In this document: one piece after another, positions 7,677-14,887 of the stretch | Numbering within the stretch: the first letter of the stretch is position 1 | Layout: every line of letters starts with the position of its first letter | Source of the DNA: Rugosimonospora sp036494675 | GTDB taxonomy: Bacteria; Actinomycetota; Actinomycetes; Mycobacteriales; Micromonosporaceae | Assembly (NCBI GenBank): GCA_036494675.1 | Contig: DASXOA010000165.1 | Span: 1-42,904 of the forward strand | Direction: 5' to 3' | DNA length: 42,904 bases | Program-made: the position numbers and the translations under genes | The notes under the pieces: generated by a model | What the model saw: only the letters and a program-made list of their open reading frames with translations | Told to the model about the DNA's origin: nothing | Databases searched by the model: none

Positions 7677-8993
7677 ATGACAGCATCAGCCGCAACACCC
7701 GGCGGACTCCCCCGCCGCAGCGTGCTCAAGGCCATCGGTGCCGGCGCGGCCGTCACCGGCGGCGCCGGCCTGCTCGCCGCGTGCAGCAAGGGGCTGAAAG
7801 GCACCGGCGGCACCGGCAGCTCAGGCACCGTGAAGATCGGCTACGTCAGCCCGCAGACCGGGCCGCTGGCCAGCTTCGCCGCGTCCGACAACTTCATCAT
7901 CAAGCAGGTGAACGACGCGCTGCGCAAGGGCATCACGGCCGGCGGCAAGCACCGCAACGTCGAGATCGTGGTGAAGGACAGCCAGTCGACCTCGACCCGC
8001 GCCGCCGATGTCGCCAAGGAACTCATCCTCACCGACAAGGTCGACATCGTCCTCGCGTCGGCCACCCCGGACACCGCCAACCCGGTGGCCGACCAGTGCG
8101 AGGCCAACGGCGTGCCGAACGTCTCCACGATCGTGCCCTGGGAGGCGTGGTTCTTCGGCCGGGGCAAGAAGGACGGCGAGTCCTTCAAGTACACGACGAT
8201 GTTCTTCTTCGGGATGAAGGAGTTCACCGACCTGTTCATCCACATGTGGGACCGGATCGGGGCGACCGACAAGACCGTCGCCTGCCTGTGGCCGAACGAC
8301 ACGGACGCCAACGCGTTCCGTACCGGGTTCACCCCGGTCATGCCGACCAAGGGGTACAAGGTCATCGACCCGGGCGCGTACCAGGACGAGATCAGCGACT
8401 TCAGCTCCCAGATCGCCAGGTTCAAGGCGGCCGACGCGGAGCTGTTCACCTGCACCCCGCTGCCGCCGGACTTCCAGACCTTCTGGAAGCAGGCCGCCCA
8501 GCAGGGCTACCGGCCCAAGCTGGCCACGGTGGCCAAGGTGATGCTGTTCCCGAGCGAGGCCGACTCGCTGGGCCAGCTGTCCAACAACATCGCCACCGAC
8601 GTGTGGTGGAGCCCGAGCCACCCGTACAAGTCCACCTTCGACGGGAAGACCGCGCAGCAGCTGGCCGACGAGTTCGCGGCGCAGACCGGCAAGCAGTGGA
8701 GCCAGGCGCTCGGCTCGGTCTACTCGCTGTTCGAGATCGCCGCGAAGGCACTGTCCGCGGCCAGCGATCCGAAGGACCGCGACGAGGTCGCGCACCAGTT
8801 GCAGACCATGAAGATCGAGGGCATGAGCGGGCCGCTCGACTTCACCGCCGGCCCGCAGCCGGGCATCGCGATCCAGACGCCCGTCGGCGGCCAGTGGCGC
8901 CAGGGCAAGAAGTTCCCGTGGGACATGTACCTCGTCGACAACACCTTCAACCCGAGCGTTGCCACCACGGGCGACCTGCAGGCCACGTCGTAA
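7677..8993 (+). CDS. Liv-type ABC transporter substrate-binding lipoprotein (Tat signal)
   Basis: 438 residues. The N-terminus has a twin-arginine segment (PRRSVLKAIGAGAAV) and a lipobox (GLLAACS), so the protein is exported folded by Tat and lipid-anchored outside. The mature part has the periplasmic-binding type 1 pattern of LivK-like proteins: VKIGYVSPQTGPLASFAASD near the start and IVVKDSQSTSTRAADVAKEL. Related binding proteins of this class carry branched amino acids, amides, urea or aromatic acids. Between an aromatic aldehyde dehydrogenase and pobA the cargo is probably an aromatic acid or aldehyde; this is inference. It has a GGAG site before ATG 7677 and is 31 bases from the preceding gene. 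Confidence 0.88.
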   Translation: MTASAATPGGLPRRSVLKAIGAGAAVTGGAGLLAACSKGLKGTGGTGSSGTVKIGYVSPQTGPLASFAASDNFIIKQVNDALRKGITAGGKHRNVEIVVKDSQSTSTRAADVAKELILTDKVDIVLASATPDTANPVADQCEANGVPNVSTIVPWEAWFFGRGKKDGESFKYTTMFFFGMKEFTDLFIHMWDRIGATDKTVACLWPNDTDANAFRTGFTPVMPTKGYKVIDPGAYQDEISDFSSQIARFKAADAELFTCTPLPPDFQTFWKQAAQQGYRPKLATVAKVMLFPSEADSLGQLSNNIATDVWWSPSHPYKSTFDGKTAQQLADEFAAQTGKQWSQALGSVYSLFEIAAKALSAASDPKDRDEVAHQLQTMKIEGMSGPLDFTAGPQPGIAIQTPVGGQWRQGKKFPWDMYLVDNTFNPSVATTGDLQATS

Positions 8994-8998
8994 CCGGC

Positions 8999-9784
8999 AT
9001 GACCGAGGGAACTGCCCGGGACGCACTGCTCACGCTGACCGGCATCAGCAAGCGTTTCGGCCGGGTCCTCGTCGCCGACCGCATCGGGTTGCGGGTCGGC
9101 GACGGGGAGGCGGTCGGTATCGTCGGCCCGAACGGCGCCGGAAAGACGACGCTGTTCTCCATGGTGTCGGGTGACATCGCACCCGACACCGGCGATGTCG
9201 TCTTCGCCGGGCGTAGCGTCACCCGGCTCGGGGCCGCCGCCCGCTGCCGGTTGGGCATCGGGCGCACGTACCAGGTTCCGCGGCCGTTCGAGAACATGAC
9301 CGTGTTCGAGAACGTGCTCGTGGCCGCCCAGCACGGCAACGCGGCCCGGGGACGCGGCGCGGAGGATCTGGCGCTGGCCGTGCTCGACCAGACCGGGCTG
9401 CTGCACCAGGCCAACCGCAGCGCCGGGGCGCTGACCCTGTTGCAGCGCAAGCGACTGGAACTCGCCCGGGCGTTGGGCGGCCAGCCCCGGCTGCTGCTGC
9501 TCGACGAGGTCGCCGGCGGGCTCACCGAACCCGAGGTCGAGGAGCTGGCCGGGATCGTCGCGACGCTGCGGGCGGCCGGGCTGACCATCGTCTGGATCGA
9601 GCATGTCGTGCACGTGCTCGTCCGCTCGGTGGACCGGCTGCTCTGCCTGGCCGGTGGCACGTTCATCGCCGACGGCAGCCCGGAGGAGGTGCTGCGCGAC
9701 GACACCGTCCGCGAGGTGTACCTCGGCGGCGGCCCGGAGTTGACGACCGTGGACGCCAGCGAGCGGGGCGAGGTGGAGACGTGA
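8999..9784 (+). CDS. livG: Liv-type ABC transporter ATPase (LivG-like)
   Basis: 261 residues. Walker A is GPNGAGKTT; the Walker B region is RLLLLDEVAGGLTEPEVEEL; the D-loop and H-loop (WIEHVVHVL) follow. The signature is a variant, LTLLQRKRLELARALG, as in many LivG proteins, where the LSGGQ stretch is altered. ATG at 8999 is six bases after the preceding stop. It pairs with the LivF-like ATPase to drive the LivH/LivM channel on the cytoplasmic side. The symbol reflects family position, not a proven branched-chain amino-acid substrate. Confidence 0.88.
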   Translation: MTEGTARDALLTLTGISKRFGRVLVADRIGLRVGDGEAVGIVGPNGAGKTTLFSMVSGDIAPDTGDVVFAGRSVTRLGAAARCRLGIGRTYQVPRPFENMTVFENVLVAAQHGNAARGRGAEDLALAVLDQTGLLHQANRSAGALTLLQRKRLELARALGGQPRLLLLDEVAGGLTEPEVEELAGIVATLRAAGLTIVWIEHVVHVLVRSVDRLLCLAGGTFIADGSPEEVLRDDTVREVYLGGGPELTTVDASERGEVET

Positions 9785-9860
9785 GCGAGCGCAGCGAACG
9801 AACCAGCAAGCACCGTGCGTGCACGGCTCACAGCGACGCCGAGCGCAGCGAGGTGTCGCC
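9781..9860 (+). repeat. GAGCGAGCGCAGCGA intergenic repeat element
   Basis: The space between livG-like and livF-like genes starts with GTGAGCGAGCGCAGCGAACG and contains GAGCGCAGCGAGGTG near its end. This short GC-rich motif is, from memory, widely scattered between genes in Micromonosporaceae and other actinobacteria and often supplies the gene stop, as it does here (TGA at 9782-9784). Its second copy supplies the GAGGTG ribosome site of the next gene. Confidence 0.55.
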
Positions 9861-10712
9861 GTGAGCTTGCTGGAGATCGGCAACCTGTACGCGCACCACG
9901 GGCAGCTTGCCGCGATCAGCGCCCTGGACCTGAGCGTCGAGGAGGGCCAGACCCTCGCGGTCATCGGCGCCAACGGCGCTGGCAAGTCGACCCTGCTGCG
10001 CACGATCGCGGGCGTGATGCCGGCGAGTACCGGCACCATCCGCTTCGACGGGCGGGACATCACCCGGCTGCCCGCGCACCAGCGGGTGGCGGCCGGCATC
10101 GCCCTGGTGCCCGAGGGGCGCCGGCTGTTCCCGTCCCTGAGCGTCGAGGAGAACCTGCTCGTCGGCGGGTACCGGCGCCGCCCGGGGCCGTGGAGCGTGG
10201 CCCGGGTGATGGAGCTGTTCCCGTGGATGGAGCAGCGGCGCAGGCAGTCCGCGGCCGCGCTGTCCGGCGGCGAGCAGCAGGCCGTGGCGATCGGCCGGGC
10301 GCTGATCAGCAACCCGCGCCTGCTCCTGCTCGATGAGGTGTCGCTCGGGCTGGCGCCGGTGGTGGTCCGGCGGATCTACGAGGTACTGCCGGAGATCCTT
10401 CGGGCCGGGACCACGGCGCTGCTGGTCGAGCAGGATGTCGCCCAGGCGATGCGGGTGGCCGATCAGGTCCACTGCCTCCTGGAGGGGGGCACGGTGCTGC
10501 GCGGACGCCCCGGCGACCTGGCCCTCGACCAGATCGAGCGGGCCTACTTCGGCCTGGACGCGCGCCGGTCGCCGGCCGCCCCGAGCGGCGGGAGCGCCAC
10601 GGCCGGCGGAAGCGCCACGGCCGTGCCGCAGCAGGCCGGGACCGGTCCGGCCCTGCCCGACCCGACCGCGCCCGACCCGGTCGGGACACCAGACGAGGAG
10701 GTGGCCAGCTAG
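9861..10712 (+). CDS. livF: Liv-type ABC transporter ATPase (LivF-like)
   Basis: 283 residues from GTG at 9861, chosen over an upstream in-frame ATG because GAGGTG is placed correctly and the family starts at LLEIGNLYAHHGQ. It has Walker A (GANGAGKST), the Q-loop segment ALVPEGRRLFPSLSVEENL, the signature LSGGEQQAVAIGRAL and Walker B (LLLLDEVSLGLAP). The last 45 or so residues form a Gly/Ser/Ala/Pro-rich tail with a small repeat (GGSATAGGSATA), longer than normal LivF. It stops with TAG directly against the LivH ATG, so translation is coupled. Confidence 0.88.
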   Translation: MSLLEIGNLYAHHGQLAAISALDLSVEEGQTLAVIGANGAGKSTLLRTIAGVMPASTGTIRFDGRDITRLPAHQRVAAGIALVPEGRRLFPSLSVEENLLVGGYRRRPGPWSVARVMELFPWMEQRRRQSAAALSGGEQQAVAIGRALISNPRLLLLDEVSLGLAPVVVRRIYEVLPEILRAGTTALLVEQDVAQAMRVADQVHCLLEGGTVLRGRPGDLALDQIERAYFGLDARRSPAAPSGGSATAGGSATAVPQQAGTGPALPDPTAPDPVGTPDEEVAS

Positions 10713-11576
10713 ATGGCCTGGGTCAACGCGGTGGCGCAGGGAATCCTGCTGGGCGGGCTGTACGCGCTGTTCGCGTGCGGGCTGTCGATCGTCTTCGGGG
10801 TCATGCGGATCGTCAATCTCGCGCACGGCGACCTCGCGGTGCTCGCGGCGTTCCTGGCGTTCTCGGTGGCCCAGACCGGGCTCGGCACGTTCTGGGCCAG
10901 CGTCATCGTCATCCCGGTCCTCGCCGCGCTCGGGTACCTGCTCCAGCGGCTGCTGTTCCAGCGCAGCCTGGGCGTCGGCCCGCTGGCGACCCTGCTGGCC
11001 ACGTTCGGGCTGTCGGTCATCATCCAGAACGTGCTGCTGCAGGGGTACTCGGCCGACGCCCGCTCGCTGGACATCGGCCGGCTCGCCTCGGCGTCGCTGC
11101 GGGTGACCGGCCAGCTGTCGATCTCCTATCTCGCGCTGATCACGTTCGGGCTCGCCGTCGTCGTCCTCGTCGGGTTGCAGCTGTTCCTGTCCCGCTCCCG
11201 TACCGGCCGGATGCTGCGCGCGTCGTCCGACGATCCGGAGGCGGCCCGCCTGGTCGGCGCGGACAGCCGGCACCTGTACGGCATCGCCACCTCGATCGCG
11301 TTCGCGACCGTGGCGCTGGCCGGGGTGATGTTCGCGATGCGCTCCTCGTTCGACCCCAGCATCGGTCCCACCCGGCTGATCTTCGCGTTCGAGGCGGTGG
11401 TGATCGGTGGCCTCGGGTCGCTGTGGGGCACCCTGGTCGGCGGGATGGTGCTCGGCCTGGCGCAGACCGTCGCCGGCCAGTTCGATCCGGCACTGACCCT
11501 GCTCGCGGGGCACGTCATCTTCCTGACCGTCCTGGCCTTCCGGCCGCAGGGCCTGATTCCCGCGAGGAGCACCTGA
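10713..11576 (+). CDS. livH: Liv-type ABC transporter permease (LivH-like)
   Basis: 287 residues with about eight membrane helices. The family marks are GILLGGLYALFACGLSIVFG and the following MRIVNLAHGDLAVLAAFLA, plus the EAVVIGGLGSLWGTLVGGMV loop that contacts the ATPases. It forms the inner-membrane channel with the LivM-like protein. ATG 10713 abuts the livF stop, and its own stop overlaps the livM start by one base (TGATG). Confidence 0.9.
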   Translation: MAWVNAVAQGILLGGLYALFACGLSIVFGVMRIVNLAHGDLAVLAAFLAFSVAQTGLGTFWASVIVIPVLAALGYLLQRLLFQRSLGVGPLATLLATFGLSVIIQNVLLQGYSADARSLDIGRLASASLRVTGQLSISYLALITFGLAVVVLVGLQLFLSRSRTGRMLRASSDDPEAARLVGADSRHLYGIATSIAFATVALAGVMFAMRSSFDPSIGPTRLIFAFEAVVIGGLGSLWGTLVGGMVLGLAQTVAGQFDPALTLLAGHVIFLTVLAFRPQGLIPARST

Positions 11577-12601
11577 TGGCGATCGGCGACGCGTTGCTCG
11601 CGCGGGCCCGGGCGATACCGGTGCGGCGGGCCGGCCGGTCGACCCGGTGGACCGCGGCCGGGCTCGGCGTGGTCGTCGTGGTGCTGGCCTACCTGCCGTA
11701 CGTCGCGTACACCACGATCACCGATCGGCTGATCAATTTCCTGATGCTGCTCACCATGGCCACCATGTGGAACCTGCTGGCCGGGTACGCCGGGCTGGTG
11801 TCGGTGGGGCAGCAGGCGTACGTGGGCCTCGGCGCGTACGCGGTGCTCCAGTTCAGCGACTGGGGAGTGCAGCCGTACCTCGGCGTGGTGCTCGCCGCGG
11901 CGGTCTGCGCCGTCATCGCGCTGCCCACCTCGTTGCTCGCGTTCCGCCTGCGCGGCGACTACTTCGCCGTCGGCACCTGGGTCATCGCCGAGGTGTACCG
12001 GCTGCTGATCGTGCGGGACAACGACCTGGGCGGCGGCAGCGGCCGGTCGCTGACCACACTGTCCGGGCTGGACCACACGCTGCGCGAGGCGATCACCTAC
12101 TGGGTGGCGCTGGCCGTCGCGGTCGCCTGTTTGCTGGGCTGCTACCTGCTGCTGCGCAGCCGGCTCGGGCTCGCGCTGACCTCGGTGCGCGACAACGAGA
12201 CCGCCGCGCGCAGTGCCGGGGTGGACGTGCTGCGGGCCAAGCGCGTGGTGTACCTGGTGTCCGCGGCCGGCTGCGGCTCGGCCGGCGGCATCCTGCTGGT
12301 CAGCTCGCTCAACGTGCACCCCGACACCGCGTTCAGCGTGCAGTGGTCGGCCTACATGATCTTCATCGCCGTCATCGGCGGGATCGGGTACCTGGAGGGC
12401 GCGATCGTCGGCTCGATCGTGTTCTTCGCCGTACAGGAGATCTTCGCCAACTACGGATCCTGGTACCTGATCCTGCTCGGCGTCCTCGCCGTGATCGGCG
12501 CCGTATGGCTGCCCAGGGGACTGTGGGGCGAGCTGCGGGCGAGAACCGGGGCGCAGATCTTCCCGCTGCGGTACCGGGTGGGCACACCGGTCGAGAGGTA
12601 G
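11576..12601 (+). CDS. livM: Liv-type ABC transporter permease (LivM-like)
   Basis: 341 residues, with a basic N-terminus and about nine membrane helices. Typical LivM phrases: WNLLAGYAGLVSVGQQAYVG, LRLRGDYFAVGTWV-like FRLRGDYFAVGTWVIAEVYR, SVRDNETAARSAGVDV and AVIGGIGYLEGAIVGSIVFF. It makes the second half of the channel. The ATG shares a base with the livH stop. The stop lies three bases before the pobA start, which ties the importer to aromatic hydroxylation. Confidence 0.9.
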   Translation: MAIGDALLARARAIPVRRAGRSTRWTAAGLGVVVVVLAYLPYVAYTTITDRLINFLMLLTMATMWNLLAGYAGLVSVGQQAYVGLGAYAVLQFSDWGVQPYLGVVLAAAVCAVIALPTSLLAFRLRGDYFAVGTWVIAEVYRLLIVRDNDLGGGSGRSLTTLSGLDHTLREAITYWVALAVAVACLLGCYLLLRSRLGLALTSVRDNETAARSAGVDVLRAKRVVYLVSAAGCGSAGGILLVSSLNVHPDTAFSVQWSAYMIFIAVIGGIGYLEGAIVGSIVFFAVQEIFANYGSWYLILLGVLAVIGAVWLPRGLWGELRARTGAQIFPLRYRVGTPVER

Positions 12602-12604
12602 GGC

Positions 12605-13837
12605 ATGCGCACCCAGGTAGGTCGCACCCAGGTAGGCATCGTCGGGGCCGGGCCGGCCGGTCTGCTGCTGTCGCATCTGCTCGCGCTGCACGGGATCGAC
12701 TCCGTCGTCGTCGACGACCGCGGCCGGGAGCACATCGTGGCGCGTGCCCGGGCCGGCGTACTGGAGTACGGCAGCACCGAACTGCTGCGCTCGGCCGGCC
12801 TCGGCGCCCGGATGGACCGCGAGGGCATCGAGCACGGCGGGATCTACCTGCAGTACGGCGGCGTCCGCGAGCACCTCGACTTCCGGGACCTGACCGGCGG
12901 CCGGACGGTTACGGTGTACGCGCAGACCGAGGTGATCAAGGACCTGGTCGCGGCCCGGCTGGCGGCCGGCGCCAGGCTGGAGTTCGAGGTCCGCGACACC
13001 GCCGTGGACGGGCTGCTCTCGGACCGCCCGGTGCTGCGCTACACGGCGGCGGACGGGGTACGCCACGAGGTGGTGTGCGACCTCATCGCCGGGTGCGACG
13101 GGTTCCACGGCGTGTCCCGGCCGAGCATTCCGGAGGGGGAGCTGACCGTCTTCGACCGCACCTACCCGTACGCCTGGTTGGGCATCCTGGCCCGGGTACC
13201 ACCGTCGACGGACGAGCTCATCTACGCGTACCACCCGGACGGTTTCGCCCTGCACAGCCTGCGCAGCGCGGAGGTCAGCCGCCTCTACCTCCAGGTGGAC
13301 CCGGACGAGCAGCTGTCCGCGTGGCCGGACGAGCGCATCTGGGCGCACCTGCGCCGCCGGTTCGCGCTGGACGGCTGGGAGCTGGCCGACGGCCCGGTGT
13401 TCGACCGGTCCATCACGCCGATGCGCAGCTTCGTCGCGGCACCGATGCGCTACGGCCGGCTGTTCCTGGCCGGCGACGCGGCACACATCGTGCCGCCGAC
13501 CGGCGCCAAGGGCCTCAATCTCGCGATCGCCGACGTGGCGGTGCTGGCCGAGGCGCTGGTGGCGCTGCTGCGCGACGGGCGCCCGGAGCTTGCCGACGAG
13601 TACTCGGAGCGGTGCCTGCGACGGGTCTGGCGGGCGACCCACTTCTCCTGGTGGATGACGTCGATGCTGCACCGCGCGCCGGGGGCGGATCCGATGCAGG
13701 AGCAGTTGCAACTGTCCCAGCTGCGGTACACGACGTCGTCGCGGGCGGCGGCCACCACCCTCGCGGAGAACTACGTCGGGTACCCTCCGCTGGACCTGAA
13801 GGGCCTCGACCTGCCCATGCGGTCGGGAAAAGAGTGA
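12605..13837 (+). CDS. pobA: 4-hydroxybenzoate 3-monooxygenase
   Basis: 410 residues, slightly longer than the usual 390-395. A flavin hydroxylase that turns 4-hydroxybenzoate, O2 and NAD(P)H into protocatechuate. Visible: the FAD-binding VGIVGAGPAGLLLSHLLALH, the substrate-side ARARAGVLEYG, the DG motif DLIAGCDGFHGVSR and the GD motif LFLAGDAAHIVPPTGAKGLN, all in PobA order and spacing, with QYGGVREHLDF and WWMTSMLH also typical. The N-terminus reads RTQVG twice because of a 15-bp tandem duplication (12608-12637). An AGAGG site precedes ATG 12605. It lies directly behind livM, so the imported compound is probably 4-hydroxybenzoate or a precursor. Ring-cleavage (pca) genes must be elsewhere. 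Confidence 0.9.
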   Translation: MRTQVGRTQVGIVGAGPAGLLLSHLLALHGIDSVVVDDRGREHIVARARAGVLEYGSTELLRSAGLGARMDREGIEHGGIYLQYGGVREHLDFRDLTGGRTVTVYAQTEVIKDLVAARLAAGARLEFEVRDTAVDGLLSDRPVLRYTAADGVRHEVVCDLIAGCDGFHGVSRPSIPEGELTVFDRTYPYAWLGILARVPPSTDELIYAYHPDGFALHSLRSAEVSRLYLQVDPDEQLSAWPDERIWAHLRRRFALDGWELADGPVFDRSITPMRSFVAAPMRYGRLFLAGDAAHIVPPTGAKGLNLAIADVAVLAEALVALLRDGRPELADEYSERCLRRVWRATHFSWWMTSMLHRAPGADPMQEQLQLSQLRYTTSSRAAATTLAENYVGYPPLDLKGLDLPMRSGKE

Positions 13838-13863
13838 CCCGGGTTGGCGATAGCATCGGGCGC

Positions 13864-14316
13864 ATGAGAGTCTTCGCGAGCCCCGGTGACCTGAGCGACG
13901 CGGTCGGCACCCACCTCGGGTACAGCCCCTGGCGGACCGTGGAGCAGGACCGGGTGACCGCGTTCGCCGAGGTCACCGGCGACCGGCAGTGGATCCACAT
14001 CGACCCGGAGCGGGCAGCCGCCGGGCCGTTCGGCACGACGATCGCGCACGGGTACTTCGTGCTGTCGCTGCTGCCGTCGTTCGCCGCCGAGGTGTACCGG
14101 GTGGACGGGGCGCGGATGGCGGTGAACTACGGGCTGGGCAAGGTGCGGTTCCCCGCCCCGGTACCGGTGGGCAGCTCGATCCGGGCCGGCGTCGAACTGG
14201 TGTCCGCCGACCCGATCGCCGATGGCGTGCACACCGTCGCGCTGGTGACCGTGCAGCGGCAGGGCAGCGACAAGCCGTGCTGCGTGGCCGAGACGATCGC
14301 CCGGTTCTACGGCTGA
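13864..14316 (+). CDS. MaoC-family hot-dog hydratase/dehydratase
   Basis: 150 residues, the single hot-dog fold of MaoC/(R)-specific enoyl-CoA hydratase-like proteins. The catalytic pattern is present: FAEVTGDRQWIHIDPERA (Asp and His) and FGTTIAHGYFVLSLLP, then YGLGKVRFPAPVPVGSSI. Such proteins hydrate enoyl-CoA thioesters. It follows pobA by 26 bases on the same strand, so it may serve a CoA-dependent step of aromatic or side-chain breakdown; this is inference. The precise substrate is not readable. Confidence 0.82.
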   Translation: MRVFASPGDLSDAVGTHLGYSPWRTVEQDRVTAFAEVTGDRQWIHIDPERAAAGPFGTTIAHGYFVLSLLPSFAAEVYRVDGARMAVNYGLGKVRFPAPVPVGSSIRAGVELVSADPIADGVHTVALVTVQRQGSDKPCCVAETIARFYG

Positions 14317-14323
14317 GGCGTCA

Positions 14324-14749
14324 GTGGAGAGAAGCGATCCGGCCGAGTTCGTCCGCGCTCTGGTGCTCGGGGACTATGAGGCGACCGGCCGGTACGAGCG
14401 GCGGCTCGACGAGCAGAGCTGGGACGGCTTTCCGAGGTTTCTCGGCATCGCGTTCTTCCTCGCCGTCCACCGCCGGTTCACCGGCCGCGACGACCGTGGC
14501 GAGATCATCCGGTTCGTCGCGGACCTCCTCTCGGAGGGCGGCGCCGGCAGAGCGGACGTCGATCCGCTCGTCGCCGAGTCGGTCATCCTGCGGGTGTTCG
14601 ACCCGCAGGTGAACATCGACTTTGACCAGACCGCCATGGGCAGGGTCCAGACGCTGGTCGTGCACAAGATCCTGACCGGGGAAGACCTGGCGGCGGGCGA
14701 GCTGGACTCGTTCCTCGGCGAGGCGGAGCGGCTTGCCGCGGGTGGGTGA
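14324..14749 (+). CDS. Unrecognised small acidic protein
   Basis: 141 residues, no family recognised. It is acidic, soluble and predicted mainly helical, with no signal peptide or membrane helix. Phrases include RFLGIAFFLAVHRRF, DDRGEIIRFVADLLSEGG and MGRVQTLVVHKILTGEDLAAGE. Codon use is that of a real gene (high G/C at third positions). GTG at 14324 comes eight bases after the MaoC stop, with no clear ribosome site, which suggests translation coupled to the gene upstream. It is probably the last gene of the aromatic operon; a promoter for the next gene follows at 14775. No function is proposed. Confidence 0.65.
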   Translation: MERSDPAEFVRALVLGDYEATGRYERRLDEQSWDGFPRFLGIAFFLAVHRRFTGRDDRGEIIRFVADLLSEGGAGRADVDPLVAESVILRVFDPQVNIDFDQTAMGRVQTLVVHKILTGEDLAAGELDSFLGEAERLAAGG

Positions 14750-14774
14750 TCTCCCGGCCGGCCGTCCTGGGCTA

Positions 14775-14804
14775 TTGACACCCGTCGAATAGATGGTCGA
14801 CAAT
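14775..14804 (+). promoter_or_regulatory. Promoter of the GH12 endoglucanase gene
   Basis: TTGACA (14775-14780) and GACAAT (14799-14804) are 18 bases apart. The cellulose-type operator begins 18 bases after the -10, over or just past the expected transcription start, so a bound repressor would block initiation. Confidence 0.6.
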
Positions 14805-14822
14805 CCCCGGTATTACTCAGTG

Positions 14823-14836
14823 TGGGAGCGCTCCCA
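14823..14836. promoter_or_regulatory. CelR/CebR-type cellobiose operator
   Basis: TGGGAGCGCTCCCA is a perfect 14-bp palindrome identical to the known operator of the LacI-family repressors CelR (Thermobifida) and CebR (Streptomyces), which let go in the presence of cellobiose. It lies between the promoter and the endoglucanase start at 14888. No CebR-like gene is in this window, so the regulator acts from elsewhere. Confidence 0.9.
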
Positions 14837-14887
14837 ACCATCTGTCCGCCCGCGTACCACACCCCTGGTCCGTCCCGAAGGAGGAAC

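Noticed and set aside
9781..9860. GTG at the repeat element as the start of livF
   Set aside because: It is not in the livF frame; the livF family begins at the GTG at 9861 with its own ribosome site.
14822..14887. Upstream in-frame GTG start for the endoglucanase
   Set aside because: It falls in the CelR/CebR operator and would put a charged stretch before the signal peptide; ATG 14888 has a strong AAGGAGGA site.
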